Origin: Paenibacillus sp. GM2
GTDB taxonomy: Bacteria; Bacillota; Bacilli; Paenibacillales; Paenibacillaceae
Direction: 5' to 3'
Length of the DNA: 64,000 nucleotides
Assembly: GCF_900069005.2 (NCBI RefSeq)
Contig: NZ_LN831279.1
Span: forward strand, 2,095,760 to 2,159,759
The position numbers and the translations under genes are program-made. This document shows, piece by piece, positions 52,325 to 61,849 of the stretch; within the stretch, counting starts at the first letter, position 1; the number at the start of each line of letters is the position of its first letter. Under the pieces are notes generated by a model that did no database searches, was not told the origin of the DNA, and was given only the letters and a program-made list of their open reading frames with translations.

Positions 52325-54291
52325 ATATGCTTCCTCCTTGGTGATTTAGTGCCTGGTTTAATCTTGTTCGATAAGCGGAGCTTCACCCTCCGCCCGGATC
52401 TGATCGCCGGCTTCAGAACGATGAAGCTGAGTGGCGCAAGGGCTAGCTCCAGGCTATACGGACAATCATGCCAGCGCTTCAGCTCGCTATGCAATGGGGC
52501 AATGCGAATCTGTTCTGCGCCGCCATAAACTTCCAAATTGCTGTTGAACATCTCGACATATGCCCCATACTGCGGTACACCGATTCGGTAATGCTCCCGT
52601 GCAACAGGTTGAAAGTTAATAACGATCAGCAGCGTATCCTCGGTTCGCTTGCCCTTTCGCAAGTAACAAATGACGCTTTGCATATTATCATGCGGATTAA
52701 TCCATTGATAACCGCTGCCGTGATGATCGTTCTCCCACAAGGCAGGCTCTCTTAAATAGAAATGATTCAGCGAGCGGGTATATTCCAGCATTTTGCGATG
52801 CATTTCATAATCCAGCAGCAGCCAGTCCAGCTCCGCCTGATCCCGCCATTCAATGAACTGGCCAAATTCCCCGCCCATGAACAGCAGCTTTTTCCCCGGC
52901 GATGTCATCAGATAACCGAGCAAAATTCTTAACCCGGCAAACTTTTGCTCATAACTTCCAGGCATTTTGCTAAGCAAGGACTTCTTGCCATGCACCACCT
53001 CATCATGCGATAAAGGCAGGGTGTAATTATTCGTAAAGGCATACCAAATCGGGAAGGTAAGCAGATGATGACTTTCCGGCCGCTGATCAAATTCCGTCCC
53101 CATATAGGCGAGGGTATCGTTCATCCAGCCCATGTTCCATTTGTAGTTGAAACCAAGCCCTCCTTTATCCACGGGGTCCGTAACCCCGGGCCAGGAGCTG
53201 GATTCCTCCGCCATCATCAGAGCATACGGGTCATACTCGAAGACGACCCGGTTCAATTGCTTCAGAAAATCAATCGCCTCCAGATTTTCCACGCTTCCAA
53301 ACTCATTCAGCGGATGCCGACCCGGCAGCTTCTCAAAATCAAGACGCAGCATACTGGTTACAGCATCGACCCGCAGCCCGTCGAAATGATACCTATCCAG
53401 CCAGAACAAGGCATTTGAGATAAGAAAGGATCTGACCTCCGGCTTGCCGAAATCGAAGCTCAGCGTCCCCCACCCCGTTTTTTCGGCCTTGGCCTCATCC
53501 TCATATTCGAACAGTGCCGTACCGTCGAATCGCCGCAGACCATGCGCATCCTTCGTGAAATGGCCGGGCACCCAATCGAGCAAAACCCCGATCCCTGACT
53601 GATGACAGCGATCCACGAAGTACATCAGATCCTCCGGTTTGCCATAGCGGCTTGTCGGCGCATAATAGCCAGTAATCTGATACCCCCAGGACAGATCATA
53701 AGGATACTCGGCCAGCGGCATTAACTCGATATGCGTATATCCCATTTTTGCTACATAAGGAATTAGGATATCTGCCATCTCACGATATGTATAGAAGCTG
53801 CCGTCCTTCCTTTGACGCCATGTTCCGAAATGCAATTCATATATATTCAGCGGCCTTTGATACAACGCTCTGCGGCTGCGTCGCCATTTCTCGTCATGCC
53901 ATGTGTAGCCCGTTATCGATTTAACGATGGATGCCGTTGCCGGACGAACTTCGGCATAGGTTGCATAAGGGTCGGCCTTCAAGCTTTTGACCCCGTCCTG
54001 GCCGATAATTTCATACTTGTAAAAAATTCCTTCCTCTACTCCCGGAAAAAAACGAGTCCAAAATCCCGATTCGGGTATCTTATATAGTAAATCATTCTCC
54101 CCGCTCCACCGGTTCCAATCCGCGGCGATCGATACTTGCCGCGCGTGGGGCGCCCATACGGTAAAGCGAACACCGGACTGACCGTCCTCGACTGCCAGAT
54201 GCGAACCCAGGGTTAAGTAGCTTCGGTATAGTGTTCCTTCATGAAACAAATAAATATCATCCTTAGAAATTAGTTCAGTTCGTTCGGACAA
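52321..54291 (-). CDS. glgB: 1,4-alpha-glucan branching enzyme
   Basis: GH13 branching enzyme of 656 residues. The N-terminal CBM48-type domain (FTVWAPHARQVSIAADWNRW) is followed by the barrel with Asp in HFDGLRVDAVTSML, Glu in LMMAEESSSWP and Asp in LPLSHDEVVHGK, and by a C-terminal beta domain. The last ~25 residues (VKLRLSNKIKPGTKSPRRK) are an unusual basic tail. The start is TTG at 54291 with AGGTGATT upstream. First gene of the glgB-glgA pair. Confidence 0.95.
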   Translation of the reverse strand: MSERTELISKDDIYLFHEGTLYRSYLTLGSHLAVEDGQSGVRFTVWAPHARQVSIAADWNRWSGENDLLYKIPESGFWTRFFPGVEEGIFYKYEIIGQDGVKSLKADPYATYAEVRPATASIVKSITGYTWHDEKWRRSRRALYQRPLNIYELHFGTWRQRKDGSFYTYREMADILIPYVAKMGYTHIELMPLAEYPYDLSWGYQITGYYAPTSRYGKPEDLMYFVDRCHQSGIGVLLDWVPGHFTKDAHGLRRFDGTALFEYEDEAKAEKTGWGTLSFDFGKPEVRSFLISNALFWLDRYHFDGLRVDAVTSMLRLDFEKLPGRHPLNEFGSVENLEAIDFLKQLNRVVFEYDPYALMMAEESSSWPGVTDPVDKGGLGFNYKWNMGWMNDTLAYMGTEFDQRPESHHLLTFPIWYAFTNNYTLPLSHDEVVHGKKSLLSKMPGSYEQKFAGLRILLGYLMTSPGKKLLFMGGEFGQFIEWRDQAELDWLLLDYEMHRKMLEYTRSLNHFYLREPALWENDHHGSGYQWINPHDNMQSVICYLRKGKRTEDTLLIVINFQPVAREHYRIGVPQYGAYVEMFNSNLEVYGGAEQIRIAPLHSELKRWHDCPYSLELALAPLSFIVLKPAIRSGRRVKLRLSNKIKPGTKSPRRKHI

Positions 54292-54412
54292 TGTATAATC
54301 ACCTGCTTCTCCAAATAATTTTATAGAGGCTAATGAACAGCCGGGACCGCTTGAACCACTATTTATCCATAATTTTGCCTTAACTCCCGATATTGAAAAT
54401 TAAAATGCTCTT

Positions 54413-54430
54413 TTACAAATTTCTTTGTAA
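54413..54430. promoter_or_regulatory. Inverted repeat between glgB and glgC
   Basis: TTACAAA and TTTGTAA with a 4-nt TTTC spacer lie in the middle of the divergent promoter region. It may be an operator controlling both directions; no regulator gene is adjacent. Confidence 0.35.
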
Positions 54431-54532
54431 TAATTTCTGATAATTTCCATACCTTTAATTTCAACAACATCATTCATATCTAGTGTATGTAAGAACAACA
54501 CAGTCCAAACCACACGGGAGGGAAAAAACGAA

Positions 54533-55753
54533 GTGAATAAAAAAAATTGTATTGCAATGCTGCTGGCTGGAGGTGAAGGTCGCAGATTATCCCCGCTCAC
54601 TTCCAAACTTGCTAAACCCGCCGTACCGTTCGGCGGCCACTACCGGATCATCGATTTTCCTCTCAGTAACTGCGTGAACTCAGGGATCGATACCATTGGC
54701 GTACTTACTCAATACGAGGCAGAATCGCTTCACGAACATATTGGCGAGGGTAAAGCATGGAACCTCCCGAAACATGAGCATGGCGGTATTTCCCTGCTGC
54801 CATCCTACAACGCCGGTGTGAAGGAATATGCCGGAACAGCAGATGCAATTTTCAAAAATATCGAGTATGTGGATCGATTCAAGCCGGATCAGGTACTGAT
54901 CCTGTCGGGCGACCATATTTATCATATGGATTACCGTAAGCTGCTTGATTATCACTTGTCTGTGAACGCAACCGCAACTATTTCCGTCATGCCAGTGCCT
55001 TGGGAGGAAGCGCATCGCTTTGGGGTGATGTGCACCGATCAGCAGAATAGAATTACGGAATTCGCGGAGAAGCCAAAACATCCGACCAGCAATCTGGCCT
55101 CGATGGGGATTTATTTATTCAATTGGGACTTCCTGAAGCAGCATTTGCTGAATGATGCCACAGATACAGAAAGCAGCCATGACTTTGGCAAGGATTTGAT
55201 TCCGAAAATGCTGGCTGGCAGGGAGCCGCTGCATGCCTATGAATTTCAGGGATACTGGCGTGATGTAGGGACTGTGCAAAGTCTGTGGGAAGCACATATG
55301 GACTTACTGGCCGAGAACGCAGATTGGAAGCTAACGAATAATGAAGCCTGGCCGATGTTCACCCATGGATTGCCCGGTGCTCCAAGCCTTTTGGCCCGTA
55401 ATACACAGATCAGCAACTCGATGGTGCATCAGAATTGCGAGCTGGAGGGACAGATCGAGCAATCGGTTGTGTTTGGCGAGGCAAGTATCGGCCGATATAC
55501 GAAGATTAAGGACAGCGTCATTATGCCTGGCGCCAAGATCGGACGCAATGTCTGGATCGAAAAGGCCATTATCGGTGAAGGTGCAGTCATTAAGGACGGT
55601 GCAATGATTAAAGGAACGTTAGGCGATATAGCCGTTGTGGGTCCCGGCGAGACCGTTACCGCCAAGCCTGCGCTTATTCCACAGCCAAGCAGATTGCTTA
55701 TGGAGGTCTATGAGAAGACGCCGCGGCTTAGAGCAGAAGGCATGCCTTCCTAG
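54533..55753 (+). CDS. glgC: Glucose-1-phosphate adenylyltransferase
   Basis: ADP-glucose pyrophosphorylase of 406 residues that supplies GlgA. The N-terminal nucleotidyltransferase signature [23 protein letters not shown] is split around residue 8-30; [22 protein letters not shown] and [13 protein letters not shown] follow. The C-terminal left-handed beta-helix has repeated hexapeptides ([21 protein letters not shown]). Bacillus encodes a separate GlgD regulatory partner, which is absent here. The start is GTG at 54533 behind GGGAGGG. It is divergent from glgB. Confidence 0.95.
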   Translation: MNKKNCIAMLLAGGEGRRLSPLTSKLAKPAVPFGGHYRIIDFPLSNCVNSGIDTIGVLTQYEAESLHEHIGEGKAWNLPKHEHGGISLLPSYNAGVKEYAGTADAIFKNIEYVDRFKPDQVLILSGDHIYHMDYRKLLDYHLSVNATATISVMPVPWEEAHRFGVMCTDQQNRITEFAEKPKHPTSNLASMGIYLFNWDFLKQHLLNDATDTESSHDFGKDLIPKMLAGREPLHAYEFQGYWRDVGTVQSLWEAHMDLLAENADWKLTNNEAWPMFTHGLPGAPSLLARNTQISNSMVHQNCELEGQIEQSVVFGEASIGRYTKIKDSVIMPGAKIGRNVWIEKAIIGEGAVIKDGAMIKGTLGDIAVVGPGETVTAKPALIPQPSRLLMEVYEKTPRLRAEGMPS

Positions 55754-55756
55754 ATA

Positions 55757-55890
55757 AAGTTCAAAAGTCCGCTTTGGATAAGAAAACCGGTCATAGTCAT
55801 CTGAGAATGACCCCGGATTCAACCAGCTGAGCGTTTTGCAAAACGCCCATCAGCAGCATAAGCTTCGGTACTGAAAACCGACTTTTGGGA
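55757..55890. repeat. Dispersed TIR-bounded element, copy R3 (134 bp)
   Basis: Left end AAGTTCAAAAGTCCGCTTTG followed by GATAAGAAAACCGGTCA, right end AAGCTTCGGTACTGAAAACC then GACTTTTGGGA. The interior holds the palindrome GCGTTTTGCAAAACGC. It is the shortest complete copy and defines both conserved ends. Confidence 0.75.
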
Positions 55891-55900
55891 TTATATATGA

Positions 55901-55940
55901 AAGGGACTCTCTAAAGTACAGCATCCTTAGAGAGTCCCTT
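55901..55940. terminator. Bidirectional terminator between glgC and a histidine kinase gene
   Basis: AAGGGACTCTCTAA and TTAGAGAGTCCCTT form a perfect 14-bp stem with a 12-nt loop. It lies between the convergent glgC and kinase genes. Confidence 0.85.
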
Positions 55941-55958
55941 CTTGATGTAACTACATAT

Positions 55959-57416
55959 TTAGTTCTGATCCTCACTGTTTATTAGCTCTACCTCTTCGTC
56001 CCGGCTCTCAGGATCATGAATCGGCATCGGCAAAGTGACAGAGACCGTGGTACCAGCACCCAGCTCGCTGCGAATATCCATTTTGCCGTGATGCAGTTCC
56101 ACGAGCTGCTGGCTGATCGCCAGTCCAAGTCCGGTTCCTCCACCCTGGTGATTTACCTGGAAGAAGCGGTCGCGAACCCGGCTAAGATTTTCCTCGCTGA
56201 TCCCTATCCCGCTATCGACCACTTCGACTTGAACCTGCTCCGCGGAAATGGGATTGATGACAAGATGAATCCAGCTATTCTCATGGGAGAACTTAATCGC
56301 ATTATCAACCAGATTCAGAAAGACCTGCTTCAAGCGATTGGCATCGCCGATAACGGTAATCGGCTTATCCATTTTATCATCAAGCTTGATCTGGATCTGC
56401 TTCTTTTCCGCCTTCGCCCACACGTTCAGCATAATCTCCTTCAGCAATTCCTGCAGCTTGACACGACCGATCACAAGCTTCATCTCGTTCTGCTGCAGCT
56501 TGGAGAAGTCCAGCATTTCCTCAACCAGTCCGATCAGCCGATCGGTCTCCTTGGAGATAATATTCATCCCGATCTTTGTCTCATCCGGATCGAAGCCGCC
56601 GGAGGTCAGTGTCTCGCTCCAGCCCTTGATGCCCGTTAATGGAGTACGCAGTTCATGGGAGATGGACGAGATGAAATCATCCTTGATCTGGTTGCTGCGA
56701 ACAATCTCCTGTGCCATGTAGTTGAGCGTCGAAGCCAGCTCGCCTAATTCATATTTATATTCGCCTTCAATGCGTGTATCGAATTTTCCCTTCGCTAACT
56801 GGGCGGATACGGCTCTGATGTTATTGATCGGCTTCACGATCGAATTCGCGAGTCCGATACTGAACAAAGTAACGAGCGCCAGTACGGCAACGCATACCGC
56901 TGAGGACAGCAGGGTCAGATTCATCATTTTGGAATTAACCGCCTCAAGCGAAGTGACGTAGCGAACGATATAGGCGTTCTCCCCGCGTACCTGAAGCGGG
57001 GAGGATACAGCCATGACCATTTCTCCTGTTGACGGCTGCCTGCCGATCCATTTGCCTACACTGCCCGATGCGGCCTGCAGTACATCGCTCGTCTGGATCG
57101 CCTTCTCATCCTGGAACGGATTACTGCTCGCCTTGACATTGCCTTTCCGGTTGAGAATCAGAAGCTCTGTATCCTTCAATTCAAAGGCATCAAGCATTTC
57201 CGTAAAATAATGCGGGTCATTATCCGCATTCAGCTTTACGAATTTCTGAAAATAATCGGACGCCCATGTCGTATGGTTCGACATATGGTTATAGATCGTA
57301 TCGTAATAGTACATGCGAATGGCCAAGGAGAAGATCAGTTCAACCATGAACAGAGTTACGAATACGACGATAAAATAATGCATTACGATTTGTCGTCCGA
57401 TACCCTTTTTGATCAT
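55959..57416 (-). CDS. Sensor histidine kinase
   Basis: 485 residues. Two membrane segments (~10-32 and ~165-188) enclose an extracytoplasmic sensor domain of about 130 residues. HAMP (~190-240), HisKA with the phospho-acceptor in SSISHELRTPLTGIKGW, and HATPase_c with N-box NLVDNAIKF, DSGIGI and GGTGLGLAI follow. The ATG at 57416 overlaps the response regulator stop (ATGA) behind GAGGGACA. It is the last gene of the ATPase-lipoprotein-regulator-kinase operon. The signal is unknown; it may be delivered by the lipoprotein. Confidence 0.92.
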   Translation of the reverse strand: MIKKGIGRQIVMHYFIVVFVTLFMVELIFSLAIRMYYYDTIYNHMSNHTTWASDYFQKFVKLNADNDPHYFTEMLDAFELKDTELLILNRKGNVKASSNPFQDEKAIQTSDVLQAASGSVGKWIGRQPSTGEMVMAVSSPLQVRGENAYIVRYVTSLEAVNSKMMNLTLLSSAVCVAVLALVTLFSIGLANSIVKPINNIRAVSAQLAKGKFDTRIEGEYKYELGELASTLNYMAQEIVRSNQIKDDFISSISHELRTPLTGIKGWSETLTSGGFDPDETKIGMNIISKETDRLIGLVEEMLDFSKLQQNEMKLVIGRVKLQELLKEIMLNVWAKAEKKQIQIKLDDKMDKPITVIGDANRLKQVFLNLVDNAIKFSHENSWIHLVINPISAEQVQVEVVDSGIGISEENLSRVRDRFFQVNHQGGGTGLGLAISQQLVELHHGKMDIRSELGAGTTVSVTLPMPIHDPESRDEEVELINSEDQN

Positions 57417-58111
57417 TGTCCCTCGCCCTTCCATTTATAGCCAAATCCCCATACAGTCTGGAGGAACATCGGCTCGGAAGGATTATTCTCGATCTTCTGG
57501 CGAAGCCGACGGATATTGACGTCAACAATTTTCGGATCGCCCATGTATTCTTTGCCCCATACATGATCAAGCAATTGATCACGGCTTAGCGGGGAGTTCT
57601 CGTTCTCCAGGAAATATTGGACCAGTGAAAATTCAGTTGGTGTCAGTTCTATCAATTGACCACCACGCTTAAACTGCTTAGAGATCAGGTCCAGCGTGAA
57701 TGGACCGGAAGTAAATGTAACTTTGGTGCTGCTCTCCCGATATACGTTAACTCTTCGCAGCAGGGAATGGATGCGGGCGATCAGTTCTGTCGGGCTAAAC
57801 GGCTTGCTTACATGATCATCCGCTCCGACGGACAGCGCGTAAACCTTATCCTGTTCCTGTACTTTTGCTGTCAGAAAAATAATCCCGATCCGCTCATTCG
57901 TCTCACGGATTCTGCGGCATACCTCAAAGCCATCGATGCCTGGAACCATCACATCAAGCAATGCAATATCGATGTCCGGCACGGTCTGCAGCTTGGCAAG
58001 CGCCTCGTGCCCATCTGCAGCCTCCAACACTTCGAAGCCGTTCCGCTTCAAATTAATCACGATAAAACTGCGGATCGATTCTTCATCTTCCAATATCAAA
58101 ACTTTGCTCAC
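57413..58111 (-). CDS. OmpR/PhoB family response regulator
   Basis: 232 residues. The receiver domain (~1-118) has the acidic pair EDEES, the phospho-acceptor Asp in ALLDVMVPGIDGF, Thr in IFLTAK and Lys in HVSKPFSP. The C-terminal winged helix (~130-228) has LTPTEFSLVQYFLEN, and VDVNIRRLRQKIE as recognition helix. It is cotranscribed with the kinase and, 32 bp upstream, the lipoprotein gene. Confidence 0.94.
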   Translation of the reverse strand: MSKVLILEDEESIRSFIVINLKRNGFEVLEAADGHEALAKLQTVPDIDIALLDVMVPGIDGFEVCRRIRETNERIGIIFLTAKVQEQDKVYALSVGADDHVSKPFSPTELIARIHSLLRRVNVYRESSTKVTFTSGPFTLDLISKQFKRGGQLIELTPTEFSLVQYFLENENSPLSRDQLLDHVWGKEYMGDPKIVDVNIRRLRQKIENNPSEPMFLQTVWGFGYKWKGEGQ

Positions 58112-58143
58112 TTCGCGTCTCCTCCCTCTATCATAAACAGCCT

Positions 58144-59412
58144 CTATCGCTTAATTTCCTGTTCGCCCTTATTCACCTTCATATTCGTCTTGCTATAGAA
58201 ACCGATAACCTTGTCGTAATCCCAGGCCAGCAGCTCCCATTGTTCCTTGTAGTTCTCCCATTCTGATAGGGAGAAGAAGCGTATTTCCGCCACTGTCTCC
58301 CCGCTGTCCACCTTGACGAACCAGAGATGTTCATCCGGATTGGACTTTGGATCGATCGTTACGTTATTGGTCCATTCCTTGGGGAAGTTGAAGTAGAATC
58401 GGCCCGAAGGGTCCATATATTGCTGCTTGACGAACTTCCAGCCGACGCCCTCATCCCATTGATAGTAAGAGAAGAGCGGCATATCATACGGAGGTTCCTC
58501 CCAGCCAATCGGCTTCTCTGACCGTGCCACCTCAAGGATGCCATCGCCATCCACGTCGCCACTGTATACCGGGTAGTTCTTGAAAGTGAAGTCCTGCGAC
58601 GGTACCAGGTCCTCAAATTTGCCATTTTTCATCACAAGCATATGAGAATATGCATAATGGGCACCAAATGAAGCATCGAGGATAATTCCCCTCAGCTTTG
58701 GTGTAATGTTGCCACTCACCGTATTGTAATATTCCTCCACCGCATCATCCAGCTGGATTTGATCCAGTTCCTTGAACGATGATCCGCTCAGCTGATAAGT
58801 AGTTACGGTGGCATTTTGTTCCCGCTTCAAGTTAATGACTGTAATATCCAGCTGTCCATCCTGATTCAGATCATCAATGAGGAAATTGCTGTACGGCAGG
58901 GTCAGCAGATTGTCCACCTTCTCGCCATCATACGAATAGACGGTCAAACCTTTCTGTACATCCTCTCCCCCGCCGGAAAAGCCTGCGATAATATTCAGGC
59001 GACCATCGCCGCCCAAATCCTTCAGATCGAAGGTTTCAAGATTCTGCCCCTCGCCATCAAAGCGAACCTTCACGCTCCAGCTATCCCCTTCCTGCTTGAG
59101 GATCATGCCGTGGATTCGTACCGTCTCGTCCGGGGTCTCATAGAAGACGATCGCTTCCTTCACGCCGTCATTGTCCAGATCAGCGGTTCGAATCGAGCTC
59201 TTCACATCCTTGGGCGCTATAATCGAGCCTTTCGTCTCGACATTGATGACGTTGAACAGCGATTCCCGATCCGAGGACAGCTGCGGCGTGCGCATTAATG
59301 CCTTTGGATCATCAATGATGCTGCAGCCGCTCAGCAAGAGCAGCAGCAAGCATCCGGAGCATATCGTCAGCCAGCGTCTTAAATTACCTCTCAAACTCAT
59401 CACTCTTTTCAT
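58144..59412 (-). CDS. Lipoprotein with FG-GAP/VCBS-like repeats
   Basis: Exported protein of 422 residues with lipobox LLLLSGCSI (Cys30). The body holds at least four calcium-type D-x-D-x-D-G loops typical of FG-GAP/VCBS integrin-like propellers: DLDNDGVKE, DLGGDGRLN, DLNQDGQLD and DVDGDGILE. The last ~100 residues (from PSGRFYFNFPKEW) form a separate domain. Its ATG overlaps the ATPase stop (ATGA), so the two are coupled. As a surface protein encoded just before a two-component system, it may sense or tune the kinase; this is inference. Confidence 0.82.
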   Translation of the reverse strand: MKRVMSLRGNLRRWLTICSGCLLLLLLSGCSIIDDPKALMRTPQLSSDRESLFNVINVETKGSIIAPKDVKSSIRTADLDNDGVKEAIVFYETPDETVRIHGMILKQEGDSWSVKVRFDGEGQNLETFDLKDLGGDGRLNIIAGFSGGGEDVQKGLTVYSYDGEKVDNLLTLPYSNFLIDDLNQDGQLDITVINLKREQNATVTTYQLSGSSFKELDQIQLDDAVEEYYNTVSGNITPKLRGIILDASFGAHYAYSHMLVMKNGKFEDLVPSQDFTFKNYPVYSGDVDGDGILEVARSEKPIGWEEPPYDMPLFSYYQWDEGVGWKFVKQQYMDPSGRFYFNFPKEWTNNVTIDPKSNPDEHLWFVKVDSGETVAEIRFFSLSEWENYKEQWELLAWDYDKVIGFYSKTNMKVNKGEQEIKR

Positions 59413-60143
59413 GCTAAATCAATTAATCGCTTCTCCCCGGAGGTCAGCCGTCTCCCAACGATGTCTATTTTAAGTTCCCCAGATTGGATACCCCAAATTC
59501 GCGTGCAATATTTCTCAGCCAGCTCCAGCGGAAGTGCGGTCACTACGGTTGTTCCCTGGGTTTTGCACAGCTGGCTGAACGTCTCAATGACTCTCTCAGC
59601 TGATTTGGGATCCAGTCCGATCGTCGGCTCGTCCGCGGCGATAAATTTCGCGCCATGGACAAGTGCCCGGCAAATGGCCACCCGCTGCTTCTCTCCACCG
59701 CTAAGTTTGCCAGCCTTTACATGGGCCTTATCGAGCAAGCCGAATTTCTCCAGCTCGTCCATCGCTCCCATATAATCATCCGACCGGACCATACCCGTAA
59801 AGCGGCGAACTGCCGATACTTGACCAACTTGTCCGATCAAAACATTTTTAAGCGCCGTTCTCTCCGGATAAAGGGAAGGATTTTGTTCCAAATAAGCAAA
59901 CTTGGAGCGCATTTTATGCGTTCCCTTGCCCCCGCCTTGAATCAGCTTGTCCTCATTCCATGTGTAGTCCCCGCTGTTCCATGAATCGCGAAGCGCCAGG
60001 CAGCGCAGCAGCGTACTCTTTCCGCTGCCGCTCGGACCTACAATGCCGACCAGTTCTCCTTGGGCGAATTCCGTGCTGATATCACGCAGTACTTGCTTTT
60101 TATTCCCATCCACCGATTTTTTTAAGTGGCTCACCTTGATCAT
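59409..60143 (-). CDS. Orphan ABC ATPase (PhnC-like)
   Basis: 244-residue ABC ATP-binding protein. Walker A is [11 protein letters not shown] (~36), the signature LSGGEKQRVAICRAL and Walker B FIAADEPTIGLDP. The sequence looks most like the phosphonate/MacB group, but no permease or binding protein is nearby. The H-loop position reads VVTALPLELAEKY, where the usual switch His is replaced by Leu or Pro, so ATPase activity may be altered. First gene of the four-gene unit with a lipoprotein and a two-component system. Confidence 0.85.
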   Translation of the reverse strand: MIKVSHLKKSVDGNKKQVLRDISTEFAQGELVGIVGPSGSGKSTLLRCLALRDSWNSGDYTWNEDKLIQGGGKGTHKMRSKFAYLEQNPSLYPERTALKNVLIGQVGQVSAVRRFTGMVRSDDYMGAMDELEKFGLLDKAHVKAGKLSGGEKQRVAICRALVHGAKFIAADEPTIGLDPKSAERVIETFSQLCKTQGTTVVTALPLELAEKYCTRIWGIQSGELKIDIVGRRLTSGEKRLIDLA

Positions 60144-60246
60144 GTCCGATTCTCCTTTGGTTGTACCTATATCTATATCAGTTCGTGTTCAAAAGTTCAA
60201 AAGTCACTCTACTCTATAGTGTATTGGAAATAGCCGTGAAAATCCA

Positions 60247-61449
60247 TTACAGCCTGTTCATATTTTCATTTTTTTCGAGAGTTTGTTTTCTAAAGCCCAG
60301 TCCAGCTAAAGTAAATAATACATATAAACTGCCCAGAAGGATGAATAACGCACCCGGACTAATAAATTCCATCGCAGCTCCACCGACATTAGGCCCAAGA
60401 ATACTACCGAGGCTGAAATGGAAAGAAGCGATCACATTGGCAGCCGGTAACAGCGCTGCCGGCAACAGATCGGCGGCATAAGCAAGTCCAAGCGAGAAGA
60501 AGGAACCCACCAGGCCTCCGGCACCCAGGAACAATAGCATTAATCCCCAGAAGTTATTTCCCGCCAGCGGCGCGATTAGGAACAATCCCCCTCCGCCGAG
60601 GCCCGCAATCATTAATACAACCTTGCGGCTATAACGGTCGCTCAGCATTCCTAGCGGAAGCTGCAAAATCAGCCCCCCGATTCCGAAGAAAGGAAGCAGG
60701 GTTGCAATTTGCTCTGCACTTAAGCCAATCCGCAGCCCGTAAATCGGGAAATTGCTGTTCATCGTTGATTCCATATATCCATATAATAAGGATGTGAACA
60801 GAGCAAACCAGGCCAGCCTGTAGATCCGTCCGTATTTACGAGTCTCCTTTACGCTCCCCGCTGTTCTCGTCGGATACTCATTAGGCATGCGAAGTATGAT
60901 GAGGAGTACCCCTATTGCAGTAAGGATAGACAGTAGTAAAAATGGAAGCAGCTGACCATAGCTCAACAATCGGATCCCGAAGGGGCCGAAGCTGAAGCCC
61001 AGCCCGTAGGACATCCCATAGAGCGAAAGATTCCGTCCGCGGCGTTCTTTGGGCGACAGCATAAGCAGCCAGAGCTGTGAGGTAAAGTGGATCGCGCTGT
61101 CTCCGATTCCGACGATCAGACGAAGTACGAACCATACCGACAAGTTCGAAACTAGCGGAAAGATCGGCAAAGCGATCATCACGGCGATCATGCCGCCGAT
61201 CAGCAGCTTTTTGAAGCCGGTATGTCCAAGCACACGTTCGGCAACCAGCGTCATGGCAAATGAGCCAACATAGAGAGCAGCGGCATGCATCCCGTTCACA
61301 GAGGAAGGGATTCCGCGCTCCTCCATAAAGATGGCAAGAACCGGCAAAAGCAATCCCTGGCTTAAACCCGATATAATAATGACTAATGTCAATAAGAAAA
61401 ATGGCGATACTTTTAACGGAAATTTACTAGAATTTGAAGCTATTGTCAT
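60247..61449 (-). CDS. MFS transporter
   Basis: 400-residue major facilitator with 12 predicted membrane segments. The loop 2-3 region is reduced (VAERVLGHTGFKKLLIGG), while GMLSDRYSRKVVLMIAGLGG between segments 8 and 9 is a clear motif A. It resembles drug/sugar exporters of the YfcJ/SetA type, but the substrate is unknown. The ATG at 61449 lies behind AGGGGGAAG; the ATG at 61467 overlaps that site. It is divergent from an ArsR-type regulator. Confidence 0.86.
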   Translation of the reverse strand: MTIASNSSKFPLKVSPFFLLTLVIIISGLSQGLLLPVLAIFMEERGIPSSVNGMHAAALYVGSFAMTLVAERVLGHTGFKKLLIGGMIAVMIALPIFPLVSNLSVWFVLRLIVGIGDSAIHFTSQLWLLMLSPKERRGRNLSLYGMSYGLGFSFGPFGIRLLSYGQLLPFLLLSILTAIGVLLIILRMPNEYPTRTAGSVKETRKYGRIYRLAWFALFTSLLYGYMESTMNSNFPIYGLRIGLSAEQIATLLPFFGIGGLILQLPLGMLSDRYSRKVVLMIAGLGGGGLFLIAPLAGNNFWGLMLLFLGAGGLVGSFFSLGLAYAADLLPAALLPAANVIASFHFSLGSILGPNVGGAAMEFISPGALFILLGSLYVLFTLAGLGFRKQTLEKNENMNRL

Positions 61450-61480
61450 GATGTCTTCCCCCTGCATAACAAAAGAAAAC

Positions 61481-61498
61481 CGTCATGACAATATGACG
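61481..61498. promoter_or_regulatory. Inverted repeat upstream of the MFS gene
   Basis: CGTCAT and ATGACG separated by 6 nt lie 32 bp before the MFS start. It may be the operator for the divergent ArsR-type regulator; this is inferred from location only. Confidence 0.4.
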
Positions 61499-61515
61499 AT
61501 TTCCCCTTTAAGTGT

Positions 61516-61740
61516 GTGGTTCAAAAAGGTCGGTTTCAGCACCGAAGCTTATGCTTGCGATGTGATTTTTTCGTAATCTCAGTTGGATAAAGCCAGGGTC
61601 TAAAGAGCGGGGCAGCGCGTTTTCGAAGAGAACAACTTCGTAAGCCGCTGCTTGTATTGGGTGCATATGCCCCGAGAGTTTTCCGCAGAAACCATGACTT
61701 TGATCCGTTTTCTGATCCGAAGCGGACTTTTTGATCAATC
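61516..61740. repeat. Dispersed TIR-bounded element, copy R4 (225 bp)
   Basis: Left end GTGGTTCAAAAAGGTCGG continuing TTTCAGCACCGAAGCTTATG; right end GAAGCGGACTTTTTGATCAA. It is inverted relative to copy R3 and occupies most of the divergent promoter region between the MFS and regulator genes. Confidence 0.75.
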
Positions 61741-61849
61741 TCTAAGTTTAGGTAACCGGTAAAACAACCCCTAAACATTATAGTAGACAAGCCCTATTCT
61801 CACAAGCATAATTAAGAGGTATGCATTATAGTTCTGGGAGGACTGACGG

